Below are positions 25,497-34,845 of a stretch of 64,000 nt of DNA, piece by piece; position 1 is the stretch's first letter, and each line of letters opens with the position of its first letter. Where the stretch lies: assembly GCA_002307295.1 (NCBI GenBank), contig DBTY01000003.1:73650-137649 (forward strand), read 5' to 3'. The position numbers were made by a program, and so were the translations under genes. This DNA comes from Ignavibacteriales bacterium UBA1304 (GTDB taxonomy: Bacteria > Bacteroidota > Ignavibacteria > Ignavibacteriales > Ignavibacteriaceae). The notes below the pieces were generated by a model. It was not told where the DNA came from. It saw only the letters and a list, made by a program, of their open reading frames with translations, and did not search any database.

Positions 25497-26494
25497 TGCT
25501 GCTTTTATGCAACTACTATTTGACATACAGATGCAATGCGTATTGCTCGTTCTGTAATTTTGCAGATCACGAACAATTTGGTAAAACCCCCTTAGCAAAA
25601 ATTGAAGACGTAAAATCAAATTTAACTCAGTTAGCAAAGCTTGGGGTTAAGTTTGTCGATCTGACAGGGGGCGAGCCGCTGCTTCATAAAGATATAGTTG
25701 AAATAGTTACGTTTGCAAAAGAGCTGAATTTTCAGACGAGCATAACTACTAACGCGCTATTGTATCATAAATATGCAGAACAGCTTGCAGGCAAAGTCAA
25801 TCTGCTCCATTTTTCATTAGACTCGCCGGATAGGGACGAGCATAATAAAATCCGCGGAGTAAACTGCTTTGACGCTGTAATAAAAAGTATTGAGTTGGCT
25901 AAGTCGTTGGGAGAATATCCCGATATTCTTTTTACCGCTACAAACGAAACTTTTAAGAAGCTGCCTTTAATGCACGAAATAGCTTTGAAGTATGACCTTG
26001 TGCTTATTGTTAATCCGGTATTTTCTTATTTTGGCAATCCGGGACTTTCGATGGAAGCGGTAGATTATATTACCGAATATATTGACGGTAAAAAGAACAT
26101 ATACATAAACGAAGCCTTTCTTAAGCTTCGCAAAGACGGCGGCAATAAAACGAGCGATCCTAAATGTAAGGCGGTTTCAAGGGTTATTGTTATTTCGCCA
26201 GATAACAGGATTATACTTCCATGTTACCATTTGTCCAATGAAAGCATTGCTATAGATAGACCTATTAAGGAAATCCGGGCTTCCGAGAAAATAAAGTATT
26301 TTAAAAAAATGGAAGGCCGCTTTGATTTTTGCGAAGGATGCACAATCAATTGTTATTTTGAACCATCTTTTGCTTTTCCTATGAATTACTATTCATTAGT
26401 TAGCATTTCGTCAAAAGTGAAATACAGTTATAATAAATTAATTAAACAAAAAATTGCAAAACGAAAAAATTTGTCATTACAGGATAATAAATGA
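25496..26494 (+). CDS. Radical SAM protein with SPASM/twitch-like C-terminal Cys set
   Basis: 332 residues from the ATG at 25496, preceded by AAAGGGAGAG at 25479-25488. An in-frame ATG at 25475 lies inside the upstream gene. The SAM-cluster motif CNAYCSFC has cysteines at residues 13, 17 and 20. DLTGGEPLLH is the SAM-binding GGEP motif. Five further Cys occur in the last third (PKC, LPCYH, FCEGC, NCY), consistent with an auxiliary Fe-S cluster as in SPASM/twitch enzymes. There is no precursor peptide nearby. Its neighbours are glycosyltransferases and a deacetylase, so a sugar- or lipid-modifying role is possible. The substrate is unknown. Confidence 0.82.
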   Translation: MLLLCNYYLTYRCNAYCSFCNFADHEQFGKTPLAKIEDVKSNLTQLAKLGVKFVDLTGGEPLLHKDIVEIVTFAKELNFQTSITTNALLYHKYAEQLAGKVNLLHFSLDSPDRDEHNKIRGVNCFDAVIKSIELAKSLGEYPDILFTATNETFKKLPLMHEIALKYDLVLIVNPVFSYFGNPGLSMEAVDYITEYIDGKKNIYINEAFLKLRKDGGNKTSDPKCKAVSRVIVISPDNRIILPCYHLSNESIAIDRPIKEIRASEKIKYFKKMEGRFDFCEGCTINCYFEPSFAFPMNYYSLVSISSKVKYSYNKLIKQKIAKRKNLSLQDNK

Positions 26495-27330
26495 AAACAA
26501 AAAAAATATTACTGGCAGTCTCATTTTTATTTTTAATCGGTTCGTCTTCTAAAGCGCAGAGCCAGACTGAATGGTTCCCATTGGGGTTAAATATTCAGCC
26601 GTTTACGGCAAACTTTATAGAGCCGAGAATTGGATGCTCTTCGCTGACTGGAGAAAAAAAACTGCGTTTAGATATAGGAACTTCGCAGGATATATATAGT
26701 ATTAAAAAGAACGAAAATGAAACGCTGACTTTTGGAGCAGATTTTTTTACGTTTACCCGATTGACAAGCGAGAATGATTTTCATTTTCCTGTAGACGCCG
26801 TTGATTATTTATTTGGCGTTAATGCCGGATATAAAATTACTGATAATAATAAGGAGTACGGGTTCAGAGCAAGAATAAGCCATATTAGCGCGCATTTGGT
26901 AGACGGTCATTACGACCATCTGATAAACGGATGGAAAGACGGCGTTAATCCTATGGTTTACAGCCGCGAATTTTTAGAACTGATTCCGTTCTACCGCGTA
27001 GACGGTTTGAGAGTTTACGCCGGGTTGACTTATCTTTTCCATACGACTCCTAAAAAAATAGGAAAAGGACTCTATCAGTTAGGTTTTGATTATTTTGCAA
27101 AAGATTATGTATGCAAAAATATTTCTCCCTATATTGCATATGATTTTAAGTTGTCAAATGACGACGTATATCTGGGAAACAATTCTATTTCTGCCGGTCT
27201 TAAATTCGGTAAATTTAACTCAAAAGGTTTTAGCGTATATTATGCTTATAACTCTGGCAGGAGCGTTCATGGCGAATATTTTTATCATAAAGAAAGCTAT
27301 TCAAGCATAGGTTTCAATTTGGATTTATAG
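26491..27330 (+). CDS. Outer membrane beta-barrel protein, DUF1207-like, paralogue B
   Basis: 279 residues. A signal peptide ends near SSKAQS. It shares with the protein at 20828-21706 an early N-terminal GLxxxPF/PL segment, a central RISHISAHLVDGHYD, a late SAGLKFGKFNSKG, and a Tyr/Ser/Gly-rich strand ending. It overlaps the radical SAM gene by 4 nt (ATGA) and is followed 1 nt later by the M50 protease. Paired barrels at both ends of one operon suggest two related outer-membrane functions for the same product. Confidence 0.62.
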   Translation: MKTKKILLAVSFLFLIGSSSKAQSQTEWFPLGLNIQPFTANFIEPRIGCSSLTGEKKLRLDIGTSQDIYSIKKNENETLTFGADFFTFTRLTSENDFHFPVDAVDYLFGVNAGYKITDNNKEYGFRARISHISAHLVDGHYDHLINGWKDGVNPMVYSREFLELIPFYRVDGLRVYAGLTYLFHTTPKKIGKGLYQLGFDYFAKDYVCKNISPYIAYDFKLSNDDVYLGNNSISAGLKFGKFNSKGFSVYYAYNSGRSVHGEYFYHKESYSSIGFNLDL

Positions 27331-27331
27331 A

Positions 27332-28339
27332 ATGTCTGAAGATCAAACTGATTCTTATATTCCTTCTGGCGGAGATTATATCCACCGAAAAAAAGTAAAA
27401 AATAAAGATAACTACCTTATTCATATAGGTCTTTTTATTTTAACTTTTATTACTACGACCATCGCCGGCGCAGAATGGATAAGAGGCGTTATGGGTCCGT
27501 ATGAATTTTCGTTTCTTGCCAAAGGGCTTCCATACTCTATATCGATTATGTTCATAATTGGCTCGCACGAGTTTGGGCATTATTTTGCGGCAAGGTTTCA
27601 TAAAGTAAAAGCCACGCTTCCTTATTTTTTGCCCTGCCCTTCTATTTCTGGATTCTTAAATTTTGGGACATTTGGAGCTGTAATAAAAACGCAATCTCCA
27701 GTTCACACAAAAAAGGCTATGTTCGATATTGGCGTAGCGGGGCCGTTAGCCGGTTTTGTAGCATGTCTTATTGTTTTGGTATACGGGTTTACTCATCTGC
27801 CAGGCAAAGAATATCTGTTGGCTATTCATCCCGATTTTTTCTCTCCAGACTATGGCAAAGGGGGGATAGAATTGAAGTTTGGCGATACGCTTTTATTTTC
27901 CTTTTTGCGAATGGCATTAACAAGCCCTAAAGATTTTATTCCGCCTATGACGGAAATATATCATTATCCTTACTTATGCGTCGGGTGGTTTGGTTTATTT
28001 ATTACTTCTATGAATATGCTGCCTATTGGTCAGTTAGACGGGGGGCATATATCTTATTCGTTATTTGGCGGTAAAAAACATTTTAGAATTTCCGTAATAT
28101 CAATTATTATTGTATTTTTACTCGGTTTAATTGGCTTGTTTGAGTATTTGTTTAATCTTAACTTTGCAATTGGCTGGGCTGGATGGATTTTTTGGGCGTT
28201 AGTGTTATTTTTTATTATAAAGCTTAAACATCCTCCGGTATATGATGATACCGAACTTGACGTTAAACGGAAAATATTAGGATATATTAGTCTTTTTATT
28301 CTGATTATTTCATTTTCTCCTAATCCGTTCATTATTTGA
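27332..28339 (+). CDS. Site-2-protease-like M50 metallopeptidase
   Basis: 335 residues and polytopic. The zinc motif HEFGH lies in a hydrophobic segment (FIIGSHEFGHYFAARF, near residue 83). The third ligand region is PIGQLDGGHISYSLF near residue 236, with about seven membrane segments in all. No PDZ domain is visible. Family members cleave transmembrane substrates within the membrane, for example anti-sigma factors. The gene follows the DUF1207-like gene by one base, so it may be cotranscribed with the glycan operon or be a housekeeping tail gene. Confidence 0.85.
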   Translation: MSEDQTDSYIPSGGDYIHRKKVKNKDNYLIHIGLFILTFITTTIAGAEWIRGVMGPYEFSFLAKGLPYSISIMFIIGSHEFGHYFAARFHKVKATLPYFLPCPSISGFLNFGTFGAVIKTQSPVHTKKAMFDIGVAGPLAGFVACLIVLVYGFTHLPGKEYLLAIHPDFFSPDYGKGGIELKFGDTLLFSFLRMALTSPKDFIPPMTEIYHYPYLCVGWFGLFITSMNMLPIGQLDGGHISYSLFGGKKHFRISVISIIIVFLLGLIGLFEYLFNLNFAIGWAGWIFWALVLFFIIKLKHPPVYDDTELDVKRKILGYISLFILIISFSPNPFII

Positions 28340-28394
28340 TGAGTATACAAATTTTTACCTTGAGAAAAAAACTATCAACATCTATTATTTTACA

Positions 28395-29207
28395 ATGAAA
28401 AAAATATTTTTATTTGCCTTCTTATTATTAGGCATTTGGGGTTGCGATAAAAAATACGATAATGTTGTTGATGATTCAACAAACAGCTATCAGGTTAAAT
28501 CTTTAGCGTCTTTAGGAACCGTTTTGTTTTCCGCTAAGGATTCAAGCGTAACGGCAAGCGTTGAGTTTAGTTCAGTTGAAAACGTGGTTTCTGTTTCATA
28601 TTCTCTATATTCTCCGGATAATGTTTTGATAGAGGAAGGGGAGTTATATGACAACGGAAAAGCCGCAAATGGCGACGCTGCGGCCGGAGATAAAATCTTT
28701 TCTAACAAATTCCTAATGAGCCAATATGACGCCAATGGCGATTACCAGCTAAAGTATTTTGTGGTTGATAAAGATCAGAATACTAAAATGGTAGCTACGC
28801 AAAAATTCTTATATAATAATCTTCAGTCAAATAAGGCTCCTGTTCTTTCAGATCTTGTAATGGCTGATACAGTTATTTACATTTTACCTAATGGTAAATA
28901 TGATCCATTTTCATTCTCAGTTAAAGCGACCGATCCAAATGGCGCGTCGGATGTAGCAAATGTATATTTTACAATATACAGACCAGACGGCACTGTTATA
29001 AATCATGGCGGCGATACGTTAATCGCTATGAATGACAGCGGAGATCTTAGCGATTACGGAGATGCGACTGCGGGCGATGGAAGATATTCCTATTTAATGA
29101 CTTTTACTGAAAACGCACAATTAGGAAGTTATAAATATCAGTTTGTAGCTATGGATAGATATGGCTTGAAAAGCAATATAATCACACACACTTTATATTT
29201 AAAATGA
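28395..29207 (+). CDS. Lipoprotein with two tandem Ig-like repeats
   Basis: 270 residues. The lipobox is LLGIWGC with Cys near residue 19. Two homologous modules of ~110 residues follow. The first contains LYDNGKAANGDAAAGDKIFS and the second MNDSGDLSDYGDATAGDGRY. Both carry the D-x-G-D-x-x-A-G-D pattern, which may bind calcium. The 3' end overlaps the beta-propeller gene by 4 nt (ATGA), so a surface partner of that protein is likely. The function is not known. Confidence 0.65.
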   Translation: MKKIFLFAFLLLGIWGCDKKYDNVVDDSTNSYQVKSLASLGTVLFSAKDSSVTASVEFSSVENVVSVSYSLYSPDNVLIEEGELYDNGKAANGDAAAGDKIFSNKFLMSQYDANGDYQLKYFVVDKDQNTKMVATQKFLYNNLQSNKAPVLSDLVMADTVIYILPNGKYDPFSFSVKATDPNGASDVANVYFTIYRPDGTVINHGGDTLIAMNDSGDLSDYGDATAGDGRYSYLMTFTENAQLGSYKYQFVAMDRYGLKSNIITHTLYLK

Positions 29208-30805
29208 TAAAAAGAATTTTTGTTCTCTCATTTTTCATAGCATCGTTTGCCAATTTTTCTTTTGCGCAAATTTTGCCGGAAAAATTTAAAATAAATACTT
29301 TGCCCAAAGGGCTTTCAAAAATATCCGCAGCAACGTCTTTAACTCCCGGTGGAAATGGCGTAAGCGATATTCTTATAATTGGCGATACTATTTGGGTGTC
29401 AAACAACAAAGGACTTAGCCGTTCAACTGATTATGGCTCTAACTGGGCTAATTACTACATGACCGACGTTTTTGGATCGGAAGGCGTTTCTGCCCTTGGT
29501 TATCATAACGGAACTATTTGGGTCGCTACATGCCATAGCATTACAAGCAGCGGCGAAGTTATTCCTGTCGGAAGCGGTTTAAGATATTCTTCAGATAACG
29601 GTTCAACATGGAAAACTCTTCCGCAGCCAGTCGACGCTAGCGGAGACTCCGCTTTAGTATATGGAATTAACGACGGCGTACGAGCGAAAAAAGTTAGGGC
29701 TTTGCCTGTAACTGTAAACGAGCAAAATATTATTTATGATATAGCTTTTACGTCAAGCGCAATTTGGGTGGCTACATATTCCGGCGGTATAAGAAAGAGC
29801 ACAGATAATGGCGCGTCATGGCAGCGTGTTTTACTTCCGTCTGACAATATTAACCATATATCGCCCACGGATACTATAAGCTATTCTTTGCAACCAGTTT
29901 TTGGCACTTTTGGTACAGAAAATTATCTTAACCATAGAGGCTTTTCTGTAATAGCTGTGAACGATTCAATTATTTTTGCAGGAACCGCAGGTGGAATAAA
30001 CAAATCAACTGACGGTGGAATAAGCTGGCAGAAATTTACTCACACTAACCAGACTCATCCAATAAGCGGCAACTTTATTGTAGCTATGGCTTTTAATAAA
30101 GTTAATAATTCTCTTTGGGCGGCTACTTGGAGCGCTAACAGCGACGAATCTTATGGTGTAAGCTATTCGACAGATCTTGGCGATACATGGACCGTTACTT
30201 TAGACGGAGAGCAGGCTCATAATTTTGGATTTAAAGATTATCAGGTAATTGCCGTTACTAATAATTCAGCTTTCCGCACTCAAAATTTAGGAGCAAGCTG
30301 GATAGGGCCAAACTCAATTATTGATAATACTACAAAAACGTCAATTGCTTCAACAATATTTTATGCTGCCGCTTCTTCCGGAAAAGACGTTTGGCTTGGC
30401 AATAATGAAGGGTTGGCAAAAATTACAGAAAATTCAATCTGGTCGGGCGAGTGGAAAATATTTTTTGCTTCACAGCAATTAACCTCAAAAACAGCCACTT
30501 ATGCTTATCCTAATCCGTTTTCGCCGAGAAGCGACCGGGTAAAAATTAAATACAGCACAAACAATAAAACTCAAAACGTTACTATTAGAATTCTTGATTT
30601 TGGAATGAACCTTGTTAAAACTGTCATTCAGAATGCGGCAAGAGGCAGCCAGATTCATCAGATATCGCAGGAAGACGGCGGCGTTATTGATTATTGGGAC
30701 GGCAAAGACGAAAAAGGCAACATAGTTCCAAATGGCGTTTATTTCTATAGAGTAGACGTTGGATCGGACGATCCTGTATTTGGAAAAATTTTAGTTTTAC
30801 AGTAA
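29204..30805 (+). CDS. Secreted Asp-box beta-propeller with FlgD/T9SS-type C-terminal domain
   Basis: 533 residues. A signal peptide ends near NFSFAQ. At least five Asp-box/BNR-like turns are visible (STDYGSNW, SSDNGSTW, STDNGASW, STDGGISW, STDLGDTW), as in sialidase-type and YCF48-type propellers. The last ~95 residues (AYPNPFSPRSD ... VPNGVYFYRVDVG) are a FlgD-like Ig domain of the type that ends many type IX secretion cargos. A signal peptide plus this domain predicts export and surface attachment. The two PorV-like genes directly downstream fit this. Glycan binding or structural roles are both possible. Confidence 0.75.
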   Translation: MIKRIFVLSFFIASFANFSFAQILPEKFKINTLPKGLSKISAATSLTPGGNGVSDILIIGDTIWVSNNKGLSRSTDYGSNWANYYMTDVFGSEGVSALGYHNGTIWVATCHSITSSGEVIPVGSGLRYSSDNGSTWKTLPQPVDASGDSALVYGINDGVRAKKVRALPVTVNEQNIIYDIAFTSSAIWVATYSGGIRKSTDNGASWQRVLLPSDNINHISPTDTISYSLQPVFGTFGTENYLNHRGFSVIAVNDSIIFAGTAGGINKSTDGGISWQKFTHTNQTHPISGNFIVAMAFNKVNNSLWAATWSANSDESYGVSYSTDLGDTWTVTLDGEQAHNFGFKDYQVIAVTNNSAFRTQNLGASWIGPNSIIDNTTKTSIASTIFYAAASSGKDVWLGNNEGLAKITENSIWSGEWKIFFASQQLTSKTATYAYPNPFSPRSDRVKIKYSTNNKTQNVTIRILDFGMNLVKTVIQNAARGSQIHQISQEDGGVIDYWDGKDEKGNIVPNGVYFYRVDVGSDDPVFGKILVLQ

Positions 30806-30814
30806 GAGGGAATT

Positions 30815-31813
30815 TTGAAAAAGTTTTTTATCCTTTTATTCTTATCATTTGCTGCCATAGTTTTCGCTCAGCCGAAATTTAGCAGCATTAACAGCGCGCC
30901 CGGCGCGTTTAGTCGGTTTGGATTTGGCGCGCGAGGCATAGGCATGGGCAACGCAATGTCCGCCGTTACTGAAGGAAACGTGGTTTCTTATTATAATCCG
31001 GCTCTTGCCGTTTATCAGGAAGATAATTCAATGCAGTCTGCTTATTCGTTTTTATCATTAGACAGACATTTGAATTTTTTAAGTTTTACAAGACATTTTG
31101 ATTTCTATTCTTCAAAAGACACTTCTGTAGAAAGAAAGCCGAAAGGCGTATCCGGAGTCAGCGTAGGCGTCATTCAATCCGGCGTAAGCAATATTGACGG
31201 TAGAGACTATGAAGGGACCAAAACTGGCGATTTGAGCACAAACGAATATCAATTCTTTCTGGGATTGTCAAACAAGTTTTCCAGCAGATTGTCTATGGGA
31301 CTTGCCGTAAAAATTTATTATTACAAATTATATCAGGATATTACCGCTTCGGCTGTCGGTCTTGATTTAGGCGTAATTTATAAATATAACGACAACTTAT
31401 ATTTTTCGCTTTCTATCTCTGATCTTAATTCAAAGTATAAATGGGATACTTCTCCTATTTACGGGCAGGATGGCACGACGACAGATAACGCTTTTCCTGT
31501 AATGAAAAAAATAGGCGCAAGTTATAATTTCAGAGAAATTAAATTGTTAACAAGCGCAGAACTTGAAATTAGCAATATGGATTCCAAAGTATTCCGAATT
31601 GGCGCAGAGTATAATATTTTTGAAAATATGTTCATACGCGGCGGCATAGATCAGATTGATCTAGCTAATTCTGATAGAAAAGCTCTTCCTGCATGCGGAT
31701 TTTCATATGCAAAAAGTTTCTCAGGGATGCTGGTAAGTTTTGATTATGCGTTTGAAGTTGAACACTATTCGGCGTCAAGCAGGCACATAGCCGGTTTAAG
31801 CGTTAATTTTTAA
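30815..31813 (+). CDS. PorV/PorQ-like outer membrane protein, TTG start
   Basis: 332 residues. TTG at 30815 follows GAGGG, and the frame then gives a signal peptide (MKKFFILLFLSFAAIVFAQ). The family signature is RFGFGARGIGMGNAMSAV, then YYNPALAVYQEDN. It is a barrel with repeated aromatic strands, ending LSVNF. PorV-type proteins collect cargo from the type IX translocon. The preceding gene encodes a likely cargo, and a second PorV-like gene follows after 17 nt. Confidence 0.75.
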   Translation: MKKFFILLFLSFAAIVFAQPKFSSINSAPGAFSRFGFGARGIGMGNAMSAVTEGNVVSYYNPALAVYQEDNSMQSAYSFLSLDRHLNFLSFTRHFDFYSSKDTSVERKPKGVSGVSVGVIQSGVSNIDGRDYEGTKTGDLSTNEYQFFLGLSNKFSSRLSMGLAVKIYYYKLYQDITASAVGLDLGVIYKYNDNLYFSLSISDLNSKYKWDTSPIYGQDGTTTDNAFPVMKKIGASYNFREIKLLTSAELEISNMDSKVFRIGAEYNIFENMFIRGGIDQIDLANSDRKALPACGFSYAKSFSGMLVSFDYAFEVEHYSASSRHIAGLSVNF

Positions 31814-31830
31814 ATTAGAATAAAGTTGAT

Positions 31831-32730
31831 ATGATAAAGAAAGTTTTTTGTCTCTTATTATTAACAAGTTGTTTTGTCCTTCCGCAGTCTGCGGGGAACA
31901 GCGGTTTGGCTTTTCTTAAATTAGGATTTGGATCTCGCAATGTGGCTATGGGCGATATCGGCTCGGTTATATCAAACGACGCTTCGGCTACGTTTTATAA
32001 TCCAGCCGTTTTAGCTTCAAACAGTTCATCTGAAATAATGTTTATGCATAATGAATGGATTCAGGACGTAAGGACTGAAGTCTTTGGCGCAAAGTTTTCT
32101 CTTTGGGGAATTCCTTTGGCTGCAGGCATAAACGTAGCTACAATTGGCGATATTGAAGTTAGAACAAAACCGGGCGACCCTATTTCTAAATTTAACGCAG
32201 ATTATTTTTGCGGAAATATTTCTTCCGGTTTCCATTTAGTTAATAATTTAGATTTCGGATTTTCAGTTAAATATCTGTATGAGGATATTTACATAGACGA
32301 ATCGCAGGGTTATGCGTTTGATTTTGCGTTTAAATATAAAACTGCCATTGACGGATTGACCGCGTCGGCTGTTATTAAAAATCTTGGGTCTATGACAAAT
32401 CTTAGGAATGATGGAACGAAGCTTCCTTCCGATTTTAGAATTGGCGCGGCTTATTCTTACCCGCTTTCCGATTCAAAATTTTTAATTAATGCCGGAACTG
32501 AGTTCCAAAAATATTTGCCGACCGACGACGTTCATATTAACGTTGGAGGAGAATTAGTTTATGATAAGACTATAGCTTTAAGAGCGGGTTACCAGAGCGG
32601 ATATACTGCTAAATCATTTACCGGCGGTATTGGCTTAGTCTGGGGCGGTTTAAATTTTGATTATGCTTTTGCGCCTTATTCATATGATCTTGGCACAGGG
32701 CATTCGATTACGCTTGGGTTCAGATTCTAA
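31831..32730 (+). CDS. PorV/PorQ-like outer membrane protein, second copy
   Basis: 299 residues. The signal peptide ends near VLPQS. The signature is FLKLGFGSRNVAMGDIGSV followed by DASATFYNPAVLAS, close to the PorV/UPF0164 pattern. The protein ends in a beta-signal-like TLGFRF. Together with the gene at 30815 it forms a tandem pair of related but not identical barrels. It is followed after 30 nt by a FemAB-like gene. Confidence 0.78.
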   Translation: MIKKVFCLLLLTSCFVLPQSAGNSGLAFLKLGFGSRNVAMGDIGSVISNDASATFYNPAVLASNSSSEIMFMHNEWIQDVRTEVFGAKFSLWGIPLAAGINVATIGDIEVRTKPGDPISKFNADYFCGNISSGFHLVNNLDFGFSVKYLYEDIYIDESQGYAFDFAFKYKTAIDGLTASAVIKNLGSMTNLRNDGTKLPSDFRIGAAYSYPLSDSKFLINAGTEFQKYLPTDDVHINVGGELVYDKTIALRAGYQSGYTAKSFTGGIGLVWGGLNFDYAFAPYSYDLGTGHSITLGFRF

Positions 32731-32760
32731 AATATTTTGAGTTAAAAACAATCATTTATC

Positions 32761-33720
32761 ATGGAAGTAATACCTTATTCTGAAAGTTGGAAAGAAAAAT
32801 GGGACGAGTTCGTTTTGGGCTCTAATAACGGGACAATGTTCCATTTGCAAAAGTTTTTTGACTATCACCAGCCAAATAAGTTCCAGTTTAACCACCTTAT
32901 ATTTTTAGAGAAAGACGAAATTATTGCTCTGCTTCCAGGTTCGTTAAAAGACGGAGTCTTTGAGTCTCCGGTTGGCGCAAGTTATGGTTCTATTGTTTTG
33001 GGAGATTACAGATTTGAAACTGTGATGGAAATTGTTTCCGCCCTTTTAGAATATGGAAAGAAAAACGGAATAAAAGAATTTATTCTTACTTCGGCTCCAA
33101 TGATTTATGAAACATACCAGAACCAGAACCTTGATTTTGCAATGCTGTGGCAGGGGTTCCATTTTGATCTTCACTATATTTCAAGCGCAATTAAGCTTGA
33201 TCCTTCGCGCGATATAATCTCCCGCTTTCAGCCTACAATCCGCAGAAACATACGAAAATATCTGAACGATAGCGACTTGCGCGTAGAAATAAACGGGCGG
33301 TATGACGAATTTTATCCGATCCTTATTGAAAATAAAAAAAGACACGATATAAAACCTACGCATTCTTTAGAAGATTTGTACAAATTGCAAGAGCTGCTTC
33401 CGGAGAATCTTGCTTTATTTATGGTGTATTATAAAGATATCCCAATTGCAGGTTCGTCAATGTTTTTGACCAATAAAAATGTTTCGCTTTGTTTCTATAA
33501 TATGCTTCGCTATGATTATGATTACCTCAAGCCTATCCAGCGCGTTATGTATGAGGTTGTTAAATGGTCTACGGAAAAAGGCTATCAGTATGTTGACATT
33601 GGCGTTTCGCAGGATACAAAAGCCGATAACCCAATGACTCCAAGTATGAGTCTTATTGATTTTAAGGAAAAATTCGACGCGAAAACTATTATGCGGAACA
33701 CGTTTCACATTAAGCTTTAA
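32761..33720 (+). CDS. FemAB/GNAT-type acyltransferase-like protein
   Basis: 319 residues with a double-GNAT FemAB layout. Visible pieces are the N-terminal NGTMFHLQKFFDYH, SRFQPTIRRNIRKYL in the centre, a second GNAT half around ALFMVYYKDIPIAGSSMFLT, and YQYVDIGVSQDT near the end. Family members add amino acids or acyl groups to peptidoglycan or exopolysaccharide precursors. It sits upstream of GT4, methyltransferase and GT9 genes, consistent with cell-envelope modification. Substrate unknown. Confidence 0.72.
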   Translation: MEVIPYSESWKEKWDEFVLGSNNGTMFHLQKFFDYHQPNKFQFNHLIFLEKDEIIALLPGSLKDGVFESPVGASYGSIVLGDYRFETVMEIVSALLEYGKKNGIKEFILTSAPMIYETYQNQNLDFAMLWQGFHFDLHYISSAIKLDPSRDIISRFQPTIRRNIRKYLNDSDLRVEINGRYDEFYPILIENKKRHDIKPTHSLEDLYKLQELLPENLALFMVYYKDIPIAGSSMFLTNKNVSLCFYNMLRYDYDYLKPIQRVMYEVVKWSTEKGYQYVDIGVSQDTKADNPMTPSMSLIDFKEKFDAKTIMRNTFHIKL

Positions 33721-33729
33721 TTAACCTTA

Positions 33730-34845
33730 ATGAATAAACAACATGTTTGCATCGCTTTTCTTGGAAATATTTTATACGACACTCGCGCGTTAAACCTTTA
33801 TAAATCGCTAAGCTCGCACAACTACTTTACTGAAGTAATTTCTTTTGATTGGGAAAACGGAGCTGACAAACCGGATAATAAAAACTTAAAAGTTTTCAGA
33901 TTAGATAAAAAAAAATCTTCCCTCTTTTTTTACGTTAAATTTTCAATTATACTTTTTCTTAATTTGCTTAGCAGCAAAGCGGGCGCGTTCTTTGCAGAGG
34001 ATATCTATACGCTTCCGTTTGTTTGTATTGCAGCAAAAATGAAAGGCGCAAAGGTGTTTTATGACTCGCGCGAATTGTTTGGCTTTCTTGCTGGCTTAAA
34101 AGATAAAAAACGGATTCAGAAAATATTGGCATGGATAGAAAAACGTTTTATCGCTAAAACTGATTATGTAATTGTGACTGGAGAAATGGACGGGGAGTTT
34201 TTGAAAAAGCAATATAATATCAATAATATTATTGTCCTCAGAAACCTTCCATTTTACAAAGAAAAATTTAATAAAGTCGATCTCCGTGAAAAATACTCTA
34301 TCGAAGAAAATAAGAAAATATTGCTGTATCAGGGAGTCGTTTTACACGGCAGAGGATTAAAAGTAATTTTTGATTTTCTAAAATCAAATGAAGGATTTAC
34401 GCTGCTTGTTATAGGCTACGGCGCTTATAAAGATTATTATGAGAAATTATCTCATGAAATGGGTATTGCTGAAAATGTAATTTTTGCTGGAAAAATCCCT
34501 CAGGAGGAATTGCTCAATTATTCCGCTGGAGCCGATATGGGGCTTGCGCTGATTGAAAATATAAGTCTGAGCTATTATTACGCGCTGCCTAACAAGCTTT
34601 TTGAATACATTATGACAGGCCTGCCTGTTGCGGTTAGCAAACTGCCTCAAATGGAAAAAATTGTGAACGATTATAACGCTGGGATTTGCGTCGATTTGGA
34701 AAAACCTGACGAACTATCGGAAAAAATAAAAAGCGTTTTTGCCGATGAAAAAGTTTTAACGGGTTATAAAACTAACTGTCTAAACGCCGCAAAAGAACTA
34801 AACTGGGATAAAGAAATAGAAAGATTATTTAACGTACTTAATTAA
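33730..34845 (+). CDS. Glycosyltransferase family 4
   Basis: 371 residues, GT-B fold. The C-terminal half shows LLYQGVVLHGRGL, VIFAGKIPQEELLNYSAGADMGLAL, and the nucleotide-sugar site ALPNKLFEYIMTGLPVAVSKLPQM (E-x7-E-like). The N-terminal half has FYDSRELFG. It probably transfers a sugar during lipopolysaccharide or exopolysaccharide assembly. It lies 9 nt after the FemAB-like gene, and its 3' end overlaps the convergent methyltransferase by 21 nt. Confidence 0.82.
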   Translation: MNKQHVCIAFLGNILYDTRALNLYKSLSSHNYFTEVISFDWENGADKPDNKNLKVFRLDKKKSSLFFYVKFSIILFLNLLSSKAGAFFAEDIYTLPFVCIAAKMKGAKVFYDSRELFGFLAGLKDKKRIQKILAWIEKRFIAKTDYVIVTGEMDGEFLKKQYNINNIIVLRNLPFYKEKFNKVDLREKYSIEENKKILLYQGVVLHGRGLKVIFDFLKSNEGFTLLVIGYGAYKDYYEKLSHEMGIAENVIFAGKIPQEELLNYSAGADMGLALIENISLSYYYALPNKLFEYIMTGLPVAVSKLPQMEKIVNDYNAGICVDLEKPDELSEKIKSVFADEKVLTGYKTNCLNAAKELNWDKEIERLFNVLN

